From Paenibacillus sp. FSL R10-2734 (GTDB lineage Bacteria; Bacillota; Bacilli; Paenibacillales; Paenibacillaceae): a stretch of DNA of 64,000 bases. The stretch lies in contig NZ_CP150170.1 of assembly GCF_037963865.1 (NCBI RefSeq), positions 2,728,001-2,792,000 of the forward strand. Direction: 5' to 3'. Shown in pieces: positions 25,156-33,264 of this stretch; within the stretch, counting starts at the first letter, position 1, and every line of letters starts with the position of its first letter. Below the pieces are notes generated by a model. It saw only the letters and a list, made by a program, of their open reading frames with translations, did not search any database and was not told where the DNA came from. The translations under genes were made by a program, and so were the position numbers.

Positions 25156-25272
25156 GCGTAGAGGAGTCTACATTATATGAAAGTACGCTCCTTACTCGAA
25201 TGTACGATAGACACAGTTAAATCCTCGGTAGAACTCGCCGCACAAAATGCACATCTTTTTGGAAAATAATGT

Positions 25273-25302
25273 TTGACACGTGAGGAATATCACTGCTAAT
25301 AT
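25273..25302 (+). promoter_or_regulatory. Sigma-A promoter of the sulfonate-type ABC operon
   Basis: TTGACA (25273-25278) and TAATAT (25297-25302) are 18 bases apart. A leader of about 140 bases follows before the first gene, containing a GATCTCCAAGGATC palindrome and a T-rich stretch at 25380-25386, which might act as an attenuator. I recognise no known riboswitch there. Confidence 0.65.
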
Positions 25303-25449
25303 AAAATAAATTAAACCGAGCAGAATAATCGGATAAGTAATCTTTTAGAATCTTCAAGGATCTCCAAGGATCTTACTCTTTTTTTACCCTCAATACCAAT
25401 TAAACGCATATGCATAATTATAATTCATAAGTCGGAAAGGGTGAATGGA

Positions 25450-26226
25450 GTGTCTAATGAAACACTGGTTGTCGAACATTTGAATAAAATATTCCCCGCG
25501 CCTGCTGGCGATGTTATCGCTTTAAGCAATATTCAGCTGAAGGTGAACAAAGGCGAATTGATTACGATTATAGGTCCCAGCGGCTGTGGAAAAAGCACTT
25601 TGCTGAAAATTGTGGCAGGGCTGGATACAAGTTATAGCGGTACGGTTCTACTGAATGGAAAGCAGATCGACGGCCCGAGTATTGAGAAGGGATTTATTTT
25701 TCAAGAGCCAAGACTCTTTCCGTGGTTGACAGTGGAGCATAATATTGCAGCGAATCTATCGCTTAAGAACCCTGAGGTTCGCCGAAAGGTGGATGAACTG
25801 ATTGAGCTTGTACGCTTAAAGGGTTTTGAGAAATCCTATCCGCGTGAGCTATCAGGTGGGATGGCACAACGGGTGTCTATTGCTAGGGCGTTGCTCCGTA
25901 ATCCGGATGTATTACTGCTCGATGAACCCTTTGGGGCACTAGACGCTTTTACTAGATCACATCTGCAAGAGGTGCTACTTGATATTTGGCAGAGCAATAA
26001 GACGACGATGTTATTTGTAACGCATGATCTGGATGAAGCCGTATTCCTGGCAGAGCGGGTAGTCATTATGAATCCTCGACCTGGGCATATTCGCAATATT
26101 CTCCCTATCGATTTACCATTTCCGAGAAAAAGATCCAGTACTTCATTCCAAGAGCTGCGTCGACTAGTTCTGAGTGAGTTTGAGAAAGTAGAGGAGCCGG
26201 CAATCGATGTTGGAGCTGGTATCTAG
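25450..26226 (+). CDS. ABC transporter ATP-binding protein, sulfonate/nitrate/taurine type
   Basis: A 258-residue ATPase with Walker A GPSGCGKST near residue 39, Q-loop FQEPRLFPW, signature LSGGMAQRVSIARAL, Walker B VLLLDEPFGALD and switch His in FVTHDLDEA. The FQEPRLFPWLTV pattern is typical of the SsuB/TauB group. It powers uptake by the two permeases downstream. GGAAAGG touches GTG 25441, so GTG 25450, nine bases later, is the better start. It is the first gene of a five-gene operon. Confidence 0.92.
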   Translation: MSNETLVVEHLNKIFPAPAGDVIALSNIQLKVNKGELITIIGPSGCGKSTLLKIVAGLDTSYSGTVLLNGKQIDGPSIEKGFIFQEPRLFPWLTVEHNIAANLSLKNPEVRRKVDELIELVRLKGFEKSYPRELSGGMAQRVSIARALLRNPDVLLLDEPFGALDAFTRSHLQEVLLDIWQSNKTTMLFVTHDLDEAVFLAERVVIMNPRPGHIRNILPIDLPFPRKRSSTSFQELRRLVLSEFEKVEEPAIDVGAGI

Positions 26227-26269
26227 ATAAAGAGAGTCCATTTTTTTATAAAAAGGGGAGAAATGATCC

Positions 26270-27280
26270 ATGAAACTATTTCGCAATTTATTACTTGTTA
26301 TGCTTGTCTTGTCTGTATTTGCAACGGGTTGCGCATCGAATGAGAAGAGTGAGGGTAATGACGACTCTAACAAATATGAGGGTGTAAGTATTAAGATTGG
26401 CGTGCAGGGAAGCGGGGGAATGTTTGGCAAAGCCCGTGAGGAAAAATGGTTTGAGCAAGAATTTGATAAGCTGGGCGTCAAAGTAGAATGGACAGAGTTC
26501 CAGAGTGGACCCCCAATGACTGAAGCAATCGCTTCTAATAAATTGGACATAGCGACCCTTGGCAACATGCCGATCATCGCAGCGCAAGCCGCGGGTATTC
26601 CCATCAAGATTATCTCACAGGTATTAGAAGGAACAAATAACGTTGCTCTTCTTGTGCCTGGTAGTAGCACTGCTCAGAAACTGGAGGATTTGAAAGGTAA
26701 GAAGATAGCTGTTACAAAAGGTAGCAATGCATACAACTTCCTTTATCGCGGTATTGAGGAATCAGGACTTAAAGATTCAGATTTTGAAGTTATTCAGCTG
26801 CAGCCTGATGAAGCACAACCCGCGTTTGAATCAGGTGGCGTGGATGCATGGGCTACATGGGATCCATATATTACTTTAAATGCATTGACCGGTAAAGGGA
26901 AAGTATTGACTGACGGAAAGCAACTGGGCGTTTTATCTCCTTCTTTTGTAATATCCCGTTCAGCGTTTGCAGAGAAATATCCAGAACTAGTTACTCTATA
27001 TTTAAAGGTCACAAACAAAGTCATTGCCTGGGAAAAAGACAACCGCGCAGAAGCGACGGAAAGATATGCTGCTGAACGGAACATTCCGGCGGCGGTTATA
27101 GAAGGAACGTTTGAACGTGCGCAAATGATTAACATCGCAACAAGTGATGCCATTGTCGAAGAAATGCAGAAGACAGCCGATTTTCAATTTAAAATCAAGA
27201 ACATCCGTAAAGAGATTGAAGTTTCCAAAATAACAGATAATCAGTATATCGAAGCAGCACTGAAGGAACCTTTGAAATAA
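26270..27280 (+). CDS. ABC transporter substrate-binding lipoprotein, aliphatic sulfonate type
   Basis: A 336-residue lipoprotein. The signal peptide ends in the lipobox FATGC, so Cys21 would be lipidated. The mature part is an SsuA/TauA-like periplasmic-binding-protein fold with motifs such as GSGGMFGKAR, ALLVPGSSTAQKLEDLKGKKIAV and VDAWATWDPY, the last typical of sulfonate binders. It presents the substrate to the permeases. AAAAGGGGAGA lies before the ATG. The actual substrate cannot be read from the sequence; sulfonates or related organosulfur compounds are likely from the context. Confidence 0.9.
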   Translation: MKLFRNLLLVMLVLSVFATGCASNEKSEGNDDSNKYEGVSIKIGVQGSGGMFGKAREEKWFEQEFDKLGVKVEWTEFQSGPPMTEAIASNKLDIATLGNMPIIAAQAAGIPIKIISQVLEGTNNVALLVPGSSTAQKLEDLKGKKIAVTKGSNAYNFLYRGIEESGLKDSDFEVIQLQPDEAQPAFESGGVDAWATWDPYITLNALTGKGKVLTDGKQLGVLSPSFVISRSAFAEKYPELVTLYLKVTNKVIAWEKDNRAEATERYAAERNIPAAVIEGTFERAQMINIATSDAIVEEMQKTADFQFKIKNIRKEIEVSKITDNQYIEAALKEPLK

Positions 27281-27317
27281 GGGATGAAACCACAGATGTA
27301 GAAAAGAGGTTGTTTAC

Positions 27318-28169
27318 ATGCAATTCAGTGCTGAAAAAGCTGTGATCTCACCGCTAATACAAAAAAAGAATCCGGCAAAGAGACGCCGTCTTTCCATCCA
27401 AACGACGAATCTATTGCTTGGGCTGATCTTGCCGGTTGCTATTCTCCTTATTTGGGAGATCGCCGGAGCGATGGGAAAGCTGAATCCCATATTGCTGCCA
27501 AGGCCAAGTGAAATTTGGCTGGAGCTGGTCAGCCTGACCGCTTCCGGTGAACTGGCAAGACACTTGGGGATATCTGCTTGGCGAGCATTGCTTGGTTTCC
27601 TGCTTGGGGGAGGGCTTGGCTTAGCAGCTGGACTGTGGGTAGGCTTCTCATACAAAACAGAACGTTTGCTGGATCCGTCGCTGCAAATGCTCCGCACATT
27701 GCCCCATTTGGCAATTGCTCCGCTATTTATTTTGTGGTTCGGATTCGGTGAAACCTCAAAAATATTGTTGATTGCCAAAGGTTCATTTTTCCCATTATAT
27801 GTGAACACATTTCTAGGAATCCGCTCGGTGGATGACAAGTTGTTTGATGTTGGGAGAGTACTGCAATTCAGTAAATGGCAGATGGTTACCAAGCTAATTA
27901 TTCCAGCTTCACTGCCGAACATCTTTTTAGGTATTCGCTTGTCTGTGGGAATCGCTTGGCTTGGTCTTGTTGTAGCGGAAATGATGGGCTCTAGCTCAGG
28001 TGTTGGCTATCTTATCAATGACGCGCGATCGTTCTCTTTGACTACAGTGGTATTCGTTGGGATCATCGTATTCGCCATAGTAGGTAAGCTGTCAGACTCA
28101 CTGGTTAAGCTGTTGGAATCTAGATTGCTGAGATGGCAGGACAGTTATAAAGGAGTTAAAGGATCATGA
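27318..28169 (+). CDS. ABC transporter permease, SsuC type (first of two)
   Basis: A 283-residue membrane protein with six membrane segments after a basic N-terminus. The cytoplasmic coupling loop near AEMMGSSSGVGYLINDAR matches the EAA loop of SsuC-like permeases. It is followed, with a 4-base overlap (ATGA), by a second, similar permease, so the transporter is probably a heterodimer in the membrane. The gene lies 37 bases after the substrate-binding protein. Confidence 0.92.
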   Translation: MQFSAEKAVISPLIQKKNPAKRRRLSIQTTNLLLGLILPVAILLIWEIAGAMGKLNPILLPRPSEIWLELVSLTASGELARHLGISAWRALLGFLLGGGLGLAAGLWVGFSYKTERLLDPSLQMLRTLPHLAIAPLFILWFGFGETSKILLIAKGSFFPLYVNTFLGIRSVDDKLFDVGRVLQFSKWQMVTKLIIPASLPNIFLGIRLSVGIAWLGLVVAEMMGSSSGVGYLINDARSFSLTTVVFVGIIVFAIVGKLSDSLVKLLESRLLRWQDSYKGVKGS

Positions 28170-28978
28170 GCGAACATACATCCAGCACTAAAATAGAGCG
28201 GCAAGGCGATGCGTTAAAATGGATTCCGAAAAAACTGCTTGGCTGGCTCGTACCTCTAGCGCTAGTGGTGATTTGGGAAGCCGCAGCAGCGCTCCATCTA
28301 GTCTCTGCAACGACACTGCCGGCTCCTTCAACCATCATTGCCCAGTTCTTTTCATTAATTGCAAGCGGTGAATTATTTCGACATCTGGGGATTAGCGCCT
28401 ATCGTGCAGGATTAGGGTTCCTATTGGGATCTGCGACGGGTCTTCTGCTTGGTTTATCTACAGGACTTGGAAAATTAGTAGAACGTACACTAGATCCGTC
28501 TTTGCAAATGCTTCGAACGATTCCTCTACTTGCCCTTATTCCGTTATTTATCTTGTGGTTTGGTGTTGGTGAGTTTTCCAAAATATTAATGATCTCATTA
28601 GGCGCTTTTTTTCCAGTTTACTTAAACACCTTCCTAGGAATACGCAATGTTGATATTAAGCTGGTTGAAGTATCCCGTATTTTCCAATATTCAAGGTGGC
28701 AGCTGCTTAGCAGAATGATTATTCCGGCCGCATTACCTAACATTCTGCTTGGTATTCGGTTGTCACTTGGTGTAGCCTGGCTTGTACTTGTCGTTGCGGA
28801 GATGATGGGAACAAGTGCGGGGATAGGATATATGATTCAGGATGCGAGAGCTTATTCGCAAACAGATATCGTATTCGTTGGTATTTCAATTTTTGCTGTG
28901 ATAGGAAAACTCTCGGATTCAGCCATTCGCCTGCTGGAGAGAAGATGGCTTCATTGGCGTGATACATTCAAAGGATAA
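28166..28978 (+). CDS. ABC transporter permease, SsuC type (second of two)
   Basis: A 270-residue permease clearly similar to the preceding one along its whole length: both share blocks like RHLGISA, LDPSLQMLRT, FILWFG, NTFLGIR and LPNI.LGIRLS. The pair looks like an old tandem duplication. Standard sulfonate operons have one ssuC. The overlap with the first permease suggests translational coupling and 1:1 production. Confidence 0.92.
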   Translation: MSEHTSSTKIERQGDALKWIPKKLLGWLVPLALVVIWEAAAALHLVSATTLPAPSTIIAQFFSLIASGELFRHLGISAYRAGLGFLLGSATGLLLGLSTGLGKLVERTLDPSLQMLRTIPLLALIPLFILWFGVGEFSKILMISLGAFFPVYLNTFLGIRNVDIKLVEVSRIFQYSRWQLLSRMIIPAALPNILLGIRLSLGVAWLVLVVAEMMGTSAGIGYMIQDARAYSQTDIVFVGISIFAVIGKLSDSAIRLLERRWLHWRDTFKG

Positions 28979-29009
28979 CGAACTCTAGAATACGAAAGGC
29001 AGGGTCATT

Positions 29010-30365
29010 ATGGGAACCAGACAAGATCAGCTACATTTAGGCGCATTTATTTATTATACAGGTCATCATCACTATGGCTGGCGTCATCCAGAATCAGGAG
29101 CAGATAAAATCTTCAATTATAAATTTTATCGCGAATTGGCACAGACTGCTGAGCGTGGGAAATTTGATATGATGTTTTTGGCGGATTTGTTGTATGTGAT
29201 GGGTGCGGATCAAGCAGCTTCAGGTATGCTGGACCCACTGACACTGTTGTCAGCCCTTTCGACAGATACAGAAAAACTAGGATTAACGGCTACCGTATCG
29301 ACCACATATAACGAACCCTATAATGTGGCTCGCAAATTTGCATCATTAGATCATATTAGTGAAGGTCGAGCAGGCTGGAATATTGTCACCTCCCAGCTCG
29401 ATGTGGAAGCTTATAACTATGGGAAGCCGGAGCATCCAGAGCATGGACTTCGTTATCGAATGGCACGGGAATTTGTTGAGGTTGCAACGCTTCTCTGGGA
29501 TAGTTGGGAGGATGACTCTCTGATCGTTAACCGCGAGGAGGGGCAATTTGCTGATGCTACGAAGATTAAAGAAGTGGAATACAAGGGGGAGTGGTATTCT
29601 ACGAAAGGAACACTCAATGTTCCCCGTTCACCTCAAGGGTATCCCGTACTTATTCAAGCTGGTTCTTCTGGTCCAGGCCAAGATTTCGCAGCTAGTTTTG
29701 GTGAGGTGATCTTTACGGCACAGCAGTCGCTTGAAGCAGCAAAGACCTTCTATGAAAGTGTCAATTCCAAACTGGAAAATTACGGCCGTGAGCGTGGTAG
29801 CTTGAAAATTATGCCAGGCTTATCTCCGATCATCGGAGCGACCGAAGAGGAAGCGCAGCGTAAATATAAGGAATTGCAGGAACTGATTCCTCCTGCTGCG
29901 GTTGTTGGTATGTTGTCTGGGATGTTGAAATTTGACCTGTCCGAATATCCAGTGGATGGCCAGTTGCCTGAAATTCCTGATCCAGTAGAAGCATCGAATG
30001 GAATGAAGAGTCGGGTTCAGCTAATTATGGATATGGCTCGTAAGGACAAATTATCCATTCTAGAATTAGGACGCCGTTTGCTTGGTGCACGGGGACATAT
30101 GCAATTTGTTGGAACCTACGAACAATTGGCTGACCTTATGCAATTATGGTTCGAAGAGTATGGCTGCGATGGATTTAATATTATGCCACCGGTACTGCCA
30201 GGCAACTTGGATGAATTCGTAGATCATGTTGTGCCTATCTTACAAGCACGTGGATTGTTCCGTACGGAGTATACAGGCAGTACCCTTCGTGAACATCTAG
30301 GTTTGGAACGTCCAGATGTCCGTCATTTCCAGAATCGTAGAGTGGCTGAAACAGTAACAAAATAA
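29010..30365 (+). CDS. FMN-dependent monooxygenase, NtaA/SnaA/DszA type (LLM class)
   Basis: A 451-residue luciferase-like monooxygenase with the N-terminal HLGAFIYYTGHHHYGWRHP block and the DHISEGRAGWNIVTSQ motif near residue 115, which define the NtaA/SnaA/SoxA/DszA group. Such enzymes use reduced FMN from a partner reductase to oxidise organosulfur or chelator-like amine compounds in the cytoplasm. Being last in an ABC operon of sulfonate type, it probably attacks the imported compound. No flavin reductase gene is nearby, so the reductant must come from elsewhere. Confidence 0.9.
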   Translation: MGTRQDQLHLGAFIYYTGHHHYGWRHPESGADKIFNYKFYRELAQTAERGKFDMMFLADLLYVMGADQAASGMLDPLTLLSALSTDTEKLGLTATVSTTYNEPYNVARKFASLDHISEGRAGWNIVTSQLDVEAYNYGKPEHPEHGLRYRMAREFVEVATLLWDSWEDDSLIVNREEGQFADATKIKEVEYKGEWYSTKGTLNVPRSPQGYPVLIQAGSSGPGQDFAASFGEVIFTAQQSLEAAKTFYESVNSKLENYGRERGSLKIMPGLSPIIGATEEEAQRKYKELQELIPPAAVVGMLSGMLKFDLSEYPVDGQLPEIPDPVEASNGMKSRVQLIMDMARKDKLSILELGRRLLGARGHMQFVGTYEQLADLMQLWFEEYGCDGFNIMPPVLPGNLDEFVDHVVPILQARGLFRTEYTGSTLREHLGLERPDVRHFQNRRVAETVTK

Positions 30366-30378
30366 ATAGCTTTTCTTA

Positions 30379-30408
30379 GCGATTCTTCAATGATCTGAAG
30401 AATCGCTT
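30379..30408 (+). terminator. Terminator of the ABC/monooxygenase operon
   Basis: AGCGATTCTTCA and TGAAGAATCGCT form a perfect 12-bp stem with a 6-base loop, followed by TCTTTGT. Confidence 0.85.
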
Positions 30409-30541
30409 CTTTGTAATCTTGATTGAACAGTTTGTTTTCTTCAAACAAATGGATGATAATTAAGGAATGAGCAAGGAGAATCATATGACATAGTTTTTAT
30501 AAATTACATAACTTTATACCCAAAAAGCGAGGCGTAACGAA

Positions 30542-30832
30542 ATGAATGCATCAGAGTTTCAACAGTATGTGAAGAGGTTCAGTGAAACCAAAGGTTTTGA
30601 CACCAGTAGCATTGAGCAGAGAATGTTGTACTTAATGACTGAAGTGGGTGAGTTATCCAAAGAGGTACTTTCCGTATCCTTTGACCCTGATGCGGAGAAG
30701 AAAGAAAACTTGGGATACGAGATGTACGACGTGGTGTGGAATATCTTCGATCTGGCCAATAAATTGGGTATTGATCTGAATGAGGCTTTTAAACGTAAGC
30801 TGGAAATCAATGAACAGAGAACGTGGGAGTGA
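30542..30832 (+). CDS. MazG-like nucleotide pyrophosphohydrolase
   Basis: A 96-residue all-alpha protein with the MazG-type metal motifs EVGELSKEV (near residue 36) and YEMYDVVWN (near residue 59). Such small enzymes hydrolyse nucleoside triphosphates to monophosphates and pyrophosphate and are thought to clean the nucleotide pool. Substrate is unknown. It is a single-gene unit with its own strong terminator. Confidence 0.85.
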   Translation: MNASEFQQYVKRFSETKGFDTSSIEQRMLYLMTEVGELSKEVLSVSFDPDAEKKENLGYEMYDVVWNIFDLANKLGIDLNEAFKRKLEINEQRTWE

Positions 30833-30851
30833 AATAAATATCTACAGTTTT

Positions 30852-30887
30852 AAACCATCAAGCACTGGTTGCTTGATGGTTTTTTTG
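30852..30887 (+). terminator. Terminator after the MazG-like gene
   Basis: AACCATCAAGCA and TGCTTGATGGTT form a 12-bp stem with a CTGGT loop, followed by seven or more T. The following 200 bases to the XRE promoter hold nothing I can name. Confidence 0.92.
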
Positions 30888-31086
30888 CTTGGCTTCAACA
30901 TTTCAATGATGGAAGATGCTTGAGAAAGTAATTTGTGGTCGTATCAGGCTCATAGTATATAGGGTAGGCTTGGTATAAGTATTATGCTTTTTGTTATCAT
31001 TTGGATACTAAGGGTTATATTAGAGCAAAATAACTTGGGAAAATCATTCATAACTAACTTATTCTTAGGATTAATTGTTATAAGCC

Positions 31087-31114
31087 AACACAAATTGTTA
31101 TGTTGTGTTATGAT
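31087..31114 (+). promoter_or_regulatory. Inverted repeat at the XRE gene promoter, possible operator
   Basis: AACACAA (31087-31093) and TTGTGTT (31103-31109) form an inverted repeat with a 9-base spacer that abuts a -10-like TATGAT at 31109-31114. It lies 19-46 bases upstream of the XRE regulator, so it could be its autoregulatory site. This is an inference from position and symmetry. Confidence 0.45.
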
Positions 31115-31132
31115 AGTAGGGAGGTGACTCCC

Positions 31133-31792
31133 ATGAATGATTTTGAGAACTATCCCGATGAGCTGGGTAATTTCATTCGGCACATCAGAAAGACGAGAGG
31201 GTTAACCTTAAGAGGACTGGAAGAAAAGAGCGGCATAAGTTATTCACAGCTTAGCAAGATCGAACGTGGAGAGAGCATTCCGCTTAAAGACAATCTGGAC
31301 AAGATTATTGAAGCGCTTGGAACAGATCTGAAGAATCGGATGTATCATTTGGCAGACTATATGCCAGATATTGAATATATCAAGACCTTGAAGCATGGCT
31401 ATGAGCTGCCACAGCTTAAACAGTCTCAAGACTATATTTATGAGACAGCCTTTAACAAGCTTAAGGAATTCAGAGCAAAGGAAGGTAAAGAAACATCTTA
31501 CGTTTCCTTCGATTCTAATGAAGTCATAGTTTATGAAACCGAATATGGGGCAGGAATGGTAATAGAAAAGATTGAGAAATACAATCTTACCGATGTCCTG
31601 AACGATAAGTTTGAGGGTTGCCTCGACTCCTTAAGAAAGAGCCCTCGGAAAGGGCGTCAGGCCTTTCTATTTGGCGAGTGGTTACGGGAGTGCGTTTATG
31701 AGCTGAAGGAAGAAGAACAGGATCAGGTCATACAAGCGCTCAAAGAATTTACTCAGTTTAAAGTGCAACAAATAAAGGGTGCTTATAAATAA
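31133..31792 (+). CDS. XRE-family transcriptional regulator
   Basis: A 219-residue protein with an N-terminal HTH_3 domain (about residues 10-65; FIRHIRKTRGLTLRGLEEKSG and YSQLSKIERGE). The remaining 150 residues match no domain I recognise and are rich in charged residues. GGGAGGTGACT lies just before ATG 31133; an upstream in-frame ATG at 31100 lies within the presumed operator. It precedes an unknown gene by about 120 bases. The absence of phage genes nearby argues against a prophage repressor. Confidence 0.85.
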   Translation: MNDFENYPDELGNFIRHIRKTRGLTLRGLEEKSGISYSQLSKIERGESIPLKDNLDKIIEALGTDLKNRMYHLADYMPDIEYIKTLKHGYELPQLKQSQDYIYETAFNKLKEFRAKEGKETSYVSFDSNEVIVYETEYGAGMVIEKIEKYNLTDVLNDKFEGCLDSLRKSPRKGRQAFLFGEWLRECVYELKEEEQDQVIQALKEFTQFKVQQIKGAYK

Positions 31793-31913
31793 TGTATTTC
31801 TTTCATAAATGATCTCAAAAATGAATAATGTTGCCCTTTCTTGCAGCCATCTATTCATCTTGATCCATAAACTAACAACTAAAAATGGTTTGACAGAAAA
31901 GGGGATATTAATA

Positions 31914-32222
31914 ATGAAAATTAACATGAAGTTTACCAGCAAGGGAAAAGTCGCTATAGAGAATTTTAATAACGAGGAATTGCTGGAGATCTTCGCACGA
32001 TACATCAAGACATTGTCCAAAAAGTATGATATCGAAGTTGATGTTCCTCTTGAAGAGAATCAAAATATTGTTGGTGATGGCGCTGTAATCGCGACTGCAC
32101 AAAATGTGAAATGTGATGTTGAGACTTTCTTTAAAGAATTGGGTAGAGATATTAAAGTTCCCCTGAAGAAAAGACTTGGCGGGAAATTGGAGAATGTATT
32201 CAAAACAGAAATTACAGAATAG
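31914..32222 (+). CDS. Hypothetical protein, 102 residues
   Basis: I do not recognise this protein. It is soluble, with a predicted mix of strands and helices and a basic C-terminal part (KVPLKKRLGGKLENVFK). The start ATG 31914 has AAAAGGGG about 10 bases upstream; an ORF start at 31809 adds an unrelated N-terminus. It follows the XRE regulator and ends before a strong terminator, so both may form one unit. Confidence 0.65.
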   Translation: MKINMKFTSKGKVAIENFNNEELLEIFARYIKTLSKKYDIEVDVPLEENQNIVGDGAVIATAQNVKCDVETFFKELGRDIKVPLKKRLGGKLENVFKTEITE

Positions 32223-32264
32223 AGCATTACTTTTATCCGAGATTGAACATCATACGTTTCATAT

Positions 32265-32301
32265 AAAGAAGGTAGGGCCTCCTAACGGCCCTACCTTCTT
32301 T
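32265..32301 (+). terminator. Terminator after the 102-residue gene
   Basis: AAAGAAGGTAGGGCC and GGCCCTACCTTCTTT form a 15-bp perfect stem around TCCTAAC. The T tract is only TTTATGTTTATG. It could also serve transcripts of sda from the opposite side. Confidence 0.85.
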
Positions 32302-32402
32302 ATGTTTATGCAGTTAACATGTAGAGTAGCAAAGGACTTTAAAGTAGTAGCTAGTGAAAAATTTATCTTATGTCGACATGATTTTATTAGTGTATGGGGA
32401 TT

Positions 32403-32576
32403 TTATACGTTGTCTGAACCAATGAGATTTCTACTTCTCAAGACATCTTTAACAATATCAATGAAATCGGGTAAAGCGTGAGATTCAATCGCTAACTCAT
32501 AGATTTTTAGTAAATCCTCGTCAGATATCGTTTCCAGCGATGAGGGGCGCGGAGAGGGATGAAAATAGTAATTCAT
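32403..32576 (-). CDS. sda: Sporulation histidine kinase inhibitor Sda
   Basis: A 57-residue protein too short for most ORF filters. The segment ISDEDLLKIYELAIE followed by LPDFIDIVKDVLRSRNL matches the helical hairpin of Sda (compare LSDELLIESYFKA and DFIELIENEIKRRSL in B. subtilis). Sda binds sporulation histidine kinases and blocks phosphate flow to Spo0A when replication is disturbed. GGAGGAACATA directly precedes the ATG. The N-terminal stretch NYYFHPSPRPSS is longer than in B. subtilis. I saw no clear DnaA box upstream. Confidence 0.85.
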   Translation of the reverse strand: MNYYFHPSPRPSSLETISDEDLLKIYELAIESHALPDFIDIVKDVLRSRNLIGSDNV

Positions 32577-32750
32577 TATGTTCCTCCATCATTTATGTTT
32601 TATTATACGTTTATGTATATGGTATCATTTGGAATAGAATCCGTCTCCTGTCATTCATCCTACGAATTTATCTTTACAACTTAGGATTATTATGGGATAA
32701 TGGCTATTTTTGTGTGATTATAGGATAGATTACTTTGAATTTTAACAAGT

Positions 32751-32790
32751 AAAAAAAGATCCCGACATGTGAGTACATGCCAGGATCTTT
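32751..32790 (-). terminator. Terminator of the Agr-like operon
   Basis: AAAGATCC (32755-32762) and GGATCTTT (32783-32790), with an inner CATGT/ACATG pair, form the stem. On the minus strand it is followed by TTTTTT and comes directly after the LytTR stop codon. Confidence 0.88.
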
Positions 32791-33123
32791 CTAATCGGAG
32801 TCTTTCTTAAGAGAAGATAAGTACTTTTTTAGGCGAGGTTCATTGGACTCCGAAACAGTTGCGAATTGCTCGCCATGATTAAAACAAACGATTTTTCGTT
32901 CGGAATCATAGCCTTCGATGTTGTTTATGTTGACGACATTGCTGCGGTCAAGGCGTTTAAATCCCATACCCTCATACGCTGTGAAAAGATCGGAAAGAGT
33001 GGTGGGGAGAACAAATTCGCCTTCTTTCGTATGGACGAATATTGTATTCTTATAATTCGAGAAATACAATATTTCTTCCTCTAGAATATCACAAGAGGAA
33101 CCGTCTTTCTGTAAGACACGCAT
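32791..33123 (-). CDS. Stand-alone LytTR DNA-binding protein
   Basis: A 110-residue protein consisting of only a LytTR DNA-binding domain, with typical motifs EEEILYFSNYKNTIFVHT, FKRLDRSNVVNINNIEGYD and a basic end. There is no receiver domain, so it cannot be controlled by phosphorylation in the usual way. It is the last gene of the agr-like operon and starts 21 bases after the agrD-like stop. GGGGAAAAG precedes the ATG. It is probably the regulator that responds to the peptide signal, perhaps through binding to the membrane protein encoded first in the operon. Confidence 0.88.
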   Translation of the reverse strand: MRVLQKDGSSCDILEEEILYFSNYKNTIFVHTKEGEFVLPTTLSDLFTAYEGMGFKRLDRSNVVNINNIEGYDSERKIVCFNHGEQFATVSESNEPRLKKYLSSLKKDSD

Positions 33124-33144
33124 CTTTTCCCCATCCTTGTTTAA

Positions 33145-33264
33145 TTACTTACGCAATTCTTTTGGAATTTCTGGGCTGTGAAGTAATGGTTTTAAAATTG
33201 CTGCAAAAACTACAGCAGAAGTAGCTAGTACATTAGAAGCATAACGAGCTAGATTTTTCTTCAT
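33145..33264 (-). CDS. AgrD-like autoinducer peptide precursor
   Basis: A 39-residue peptide: basic start MKKNLARYAS, a hydrophobic amphipathic stretch, and an acidic/basic tail HSPEIPKELRK like the conserved (V/I)PKEL tail of AgrD. The ATG overlaps the agrB stop codon by four bases and is preceded by AAAGGAGG. In classical AgrD a Cys or Ser about ten residues before the PKEL proline makes the thiolactone or lactone; here that place is Leu, and there is no Cys at all. The only hydroxyl residues in the second half is Ser30 in the tail. The mature signal may thus be unusual. Confidence 0.75.
   Translation of the reverse strand: MKKNLARYASNVLATSAVVFAAILKPLLHSPEIPKELRK

Noticed and set aside
32176..32481. 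Plus-strand ORF of 101 codons after the 102-residue gene
   Set aside because: It reads through the terminator hairpin and overlaps sda on the other strand without a ribosome binding site.
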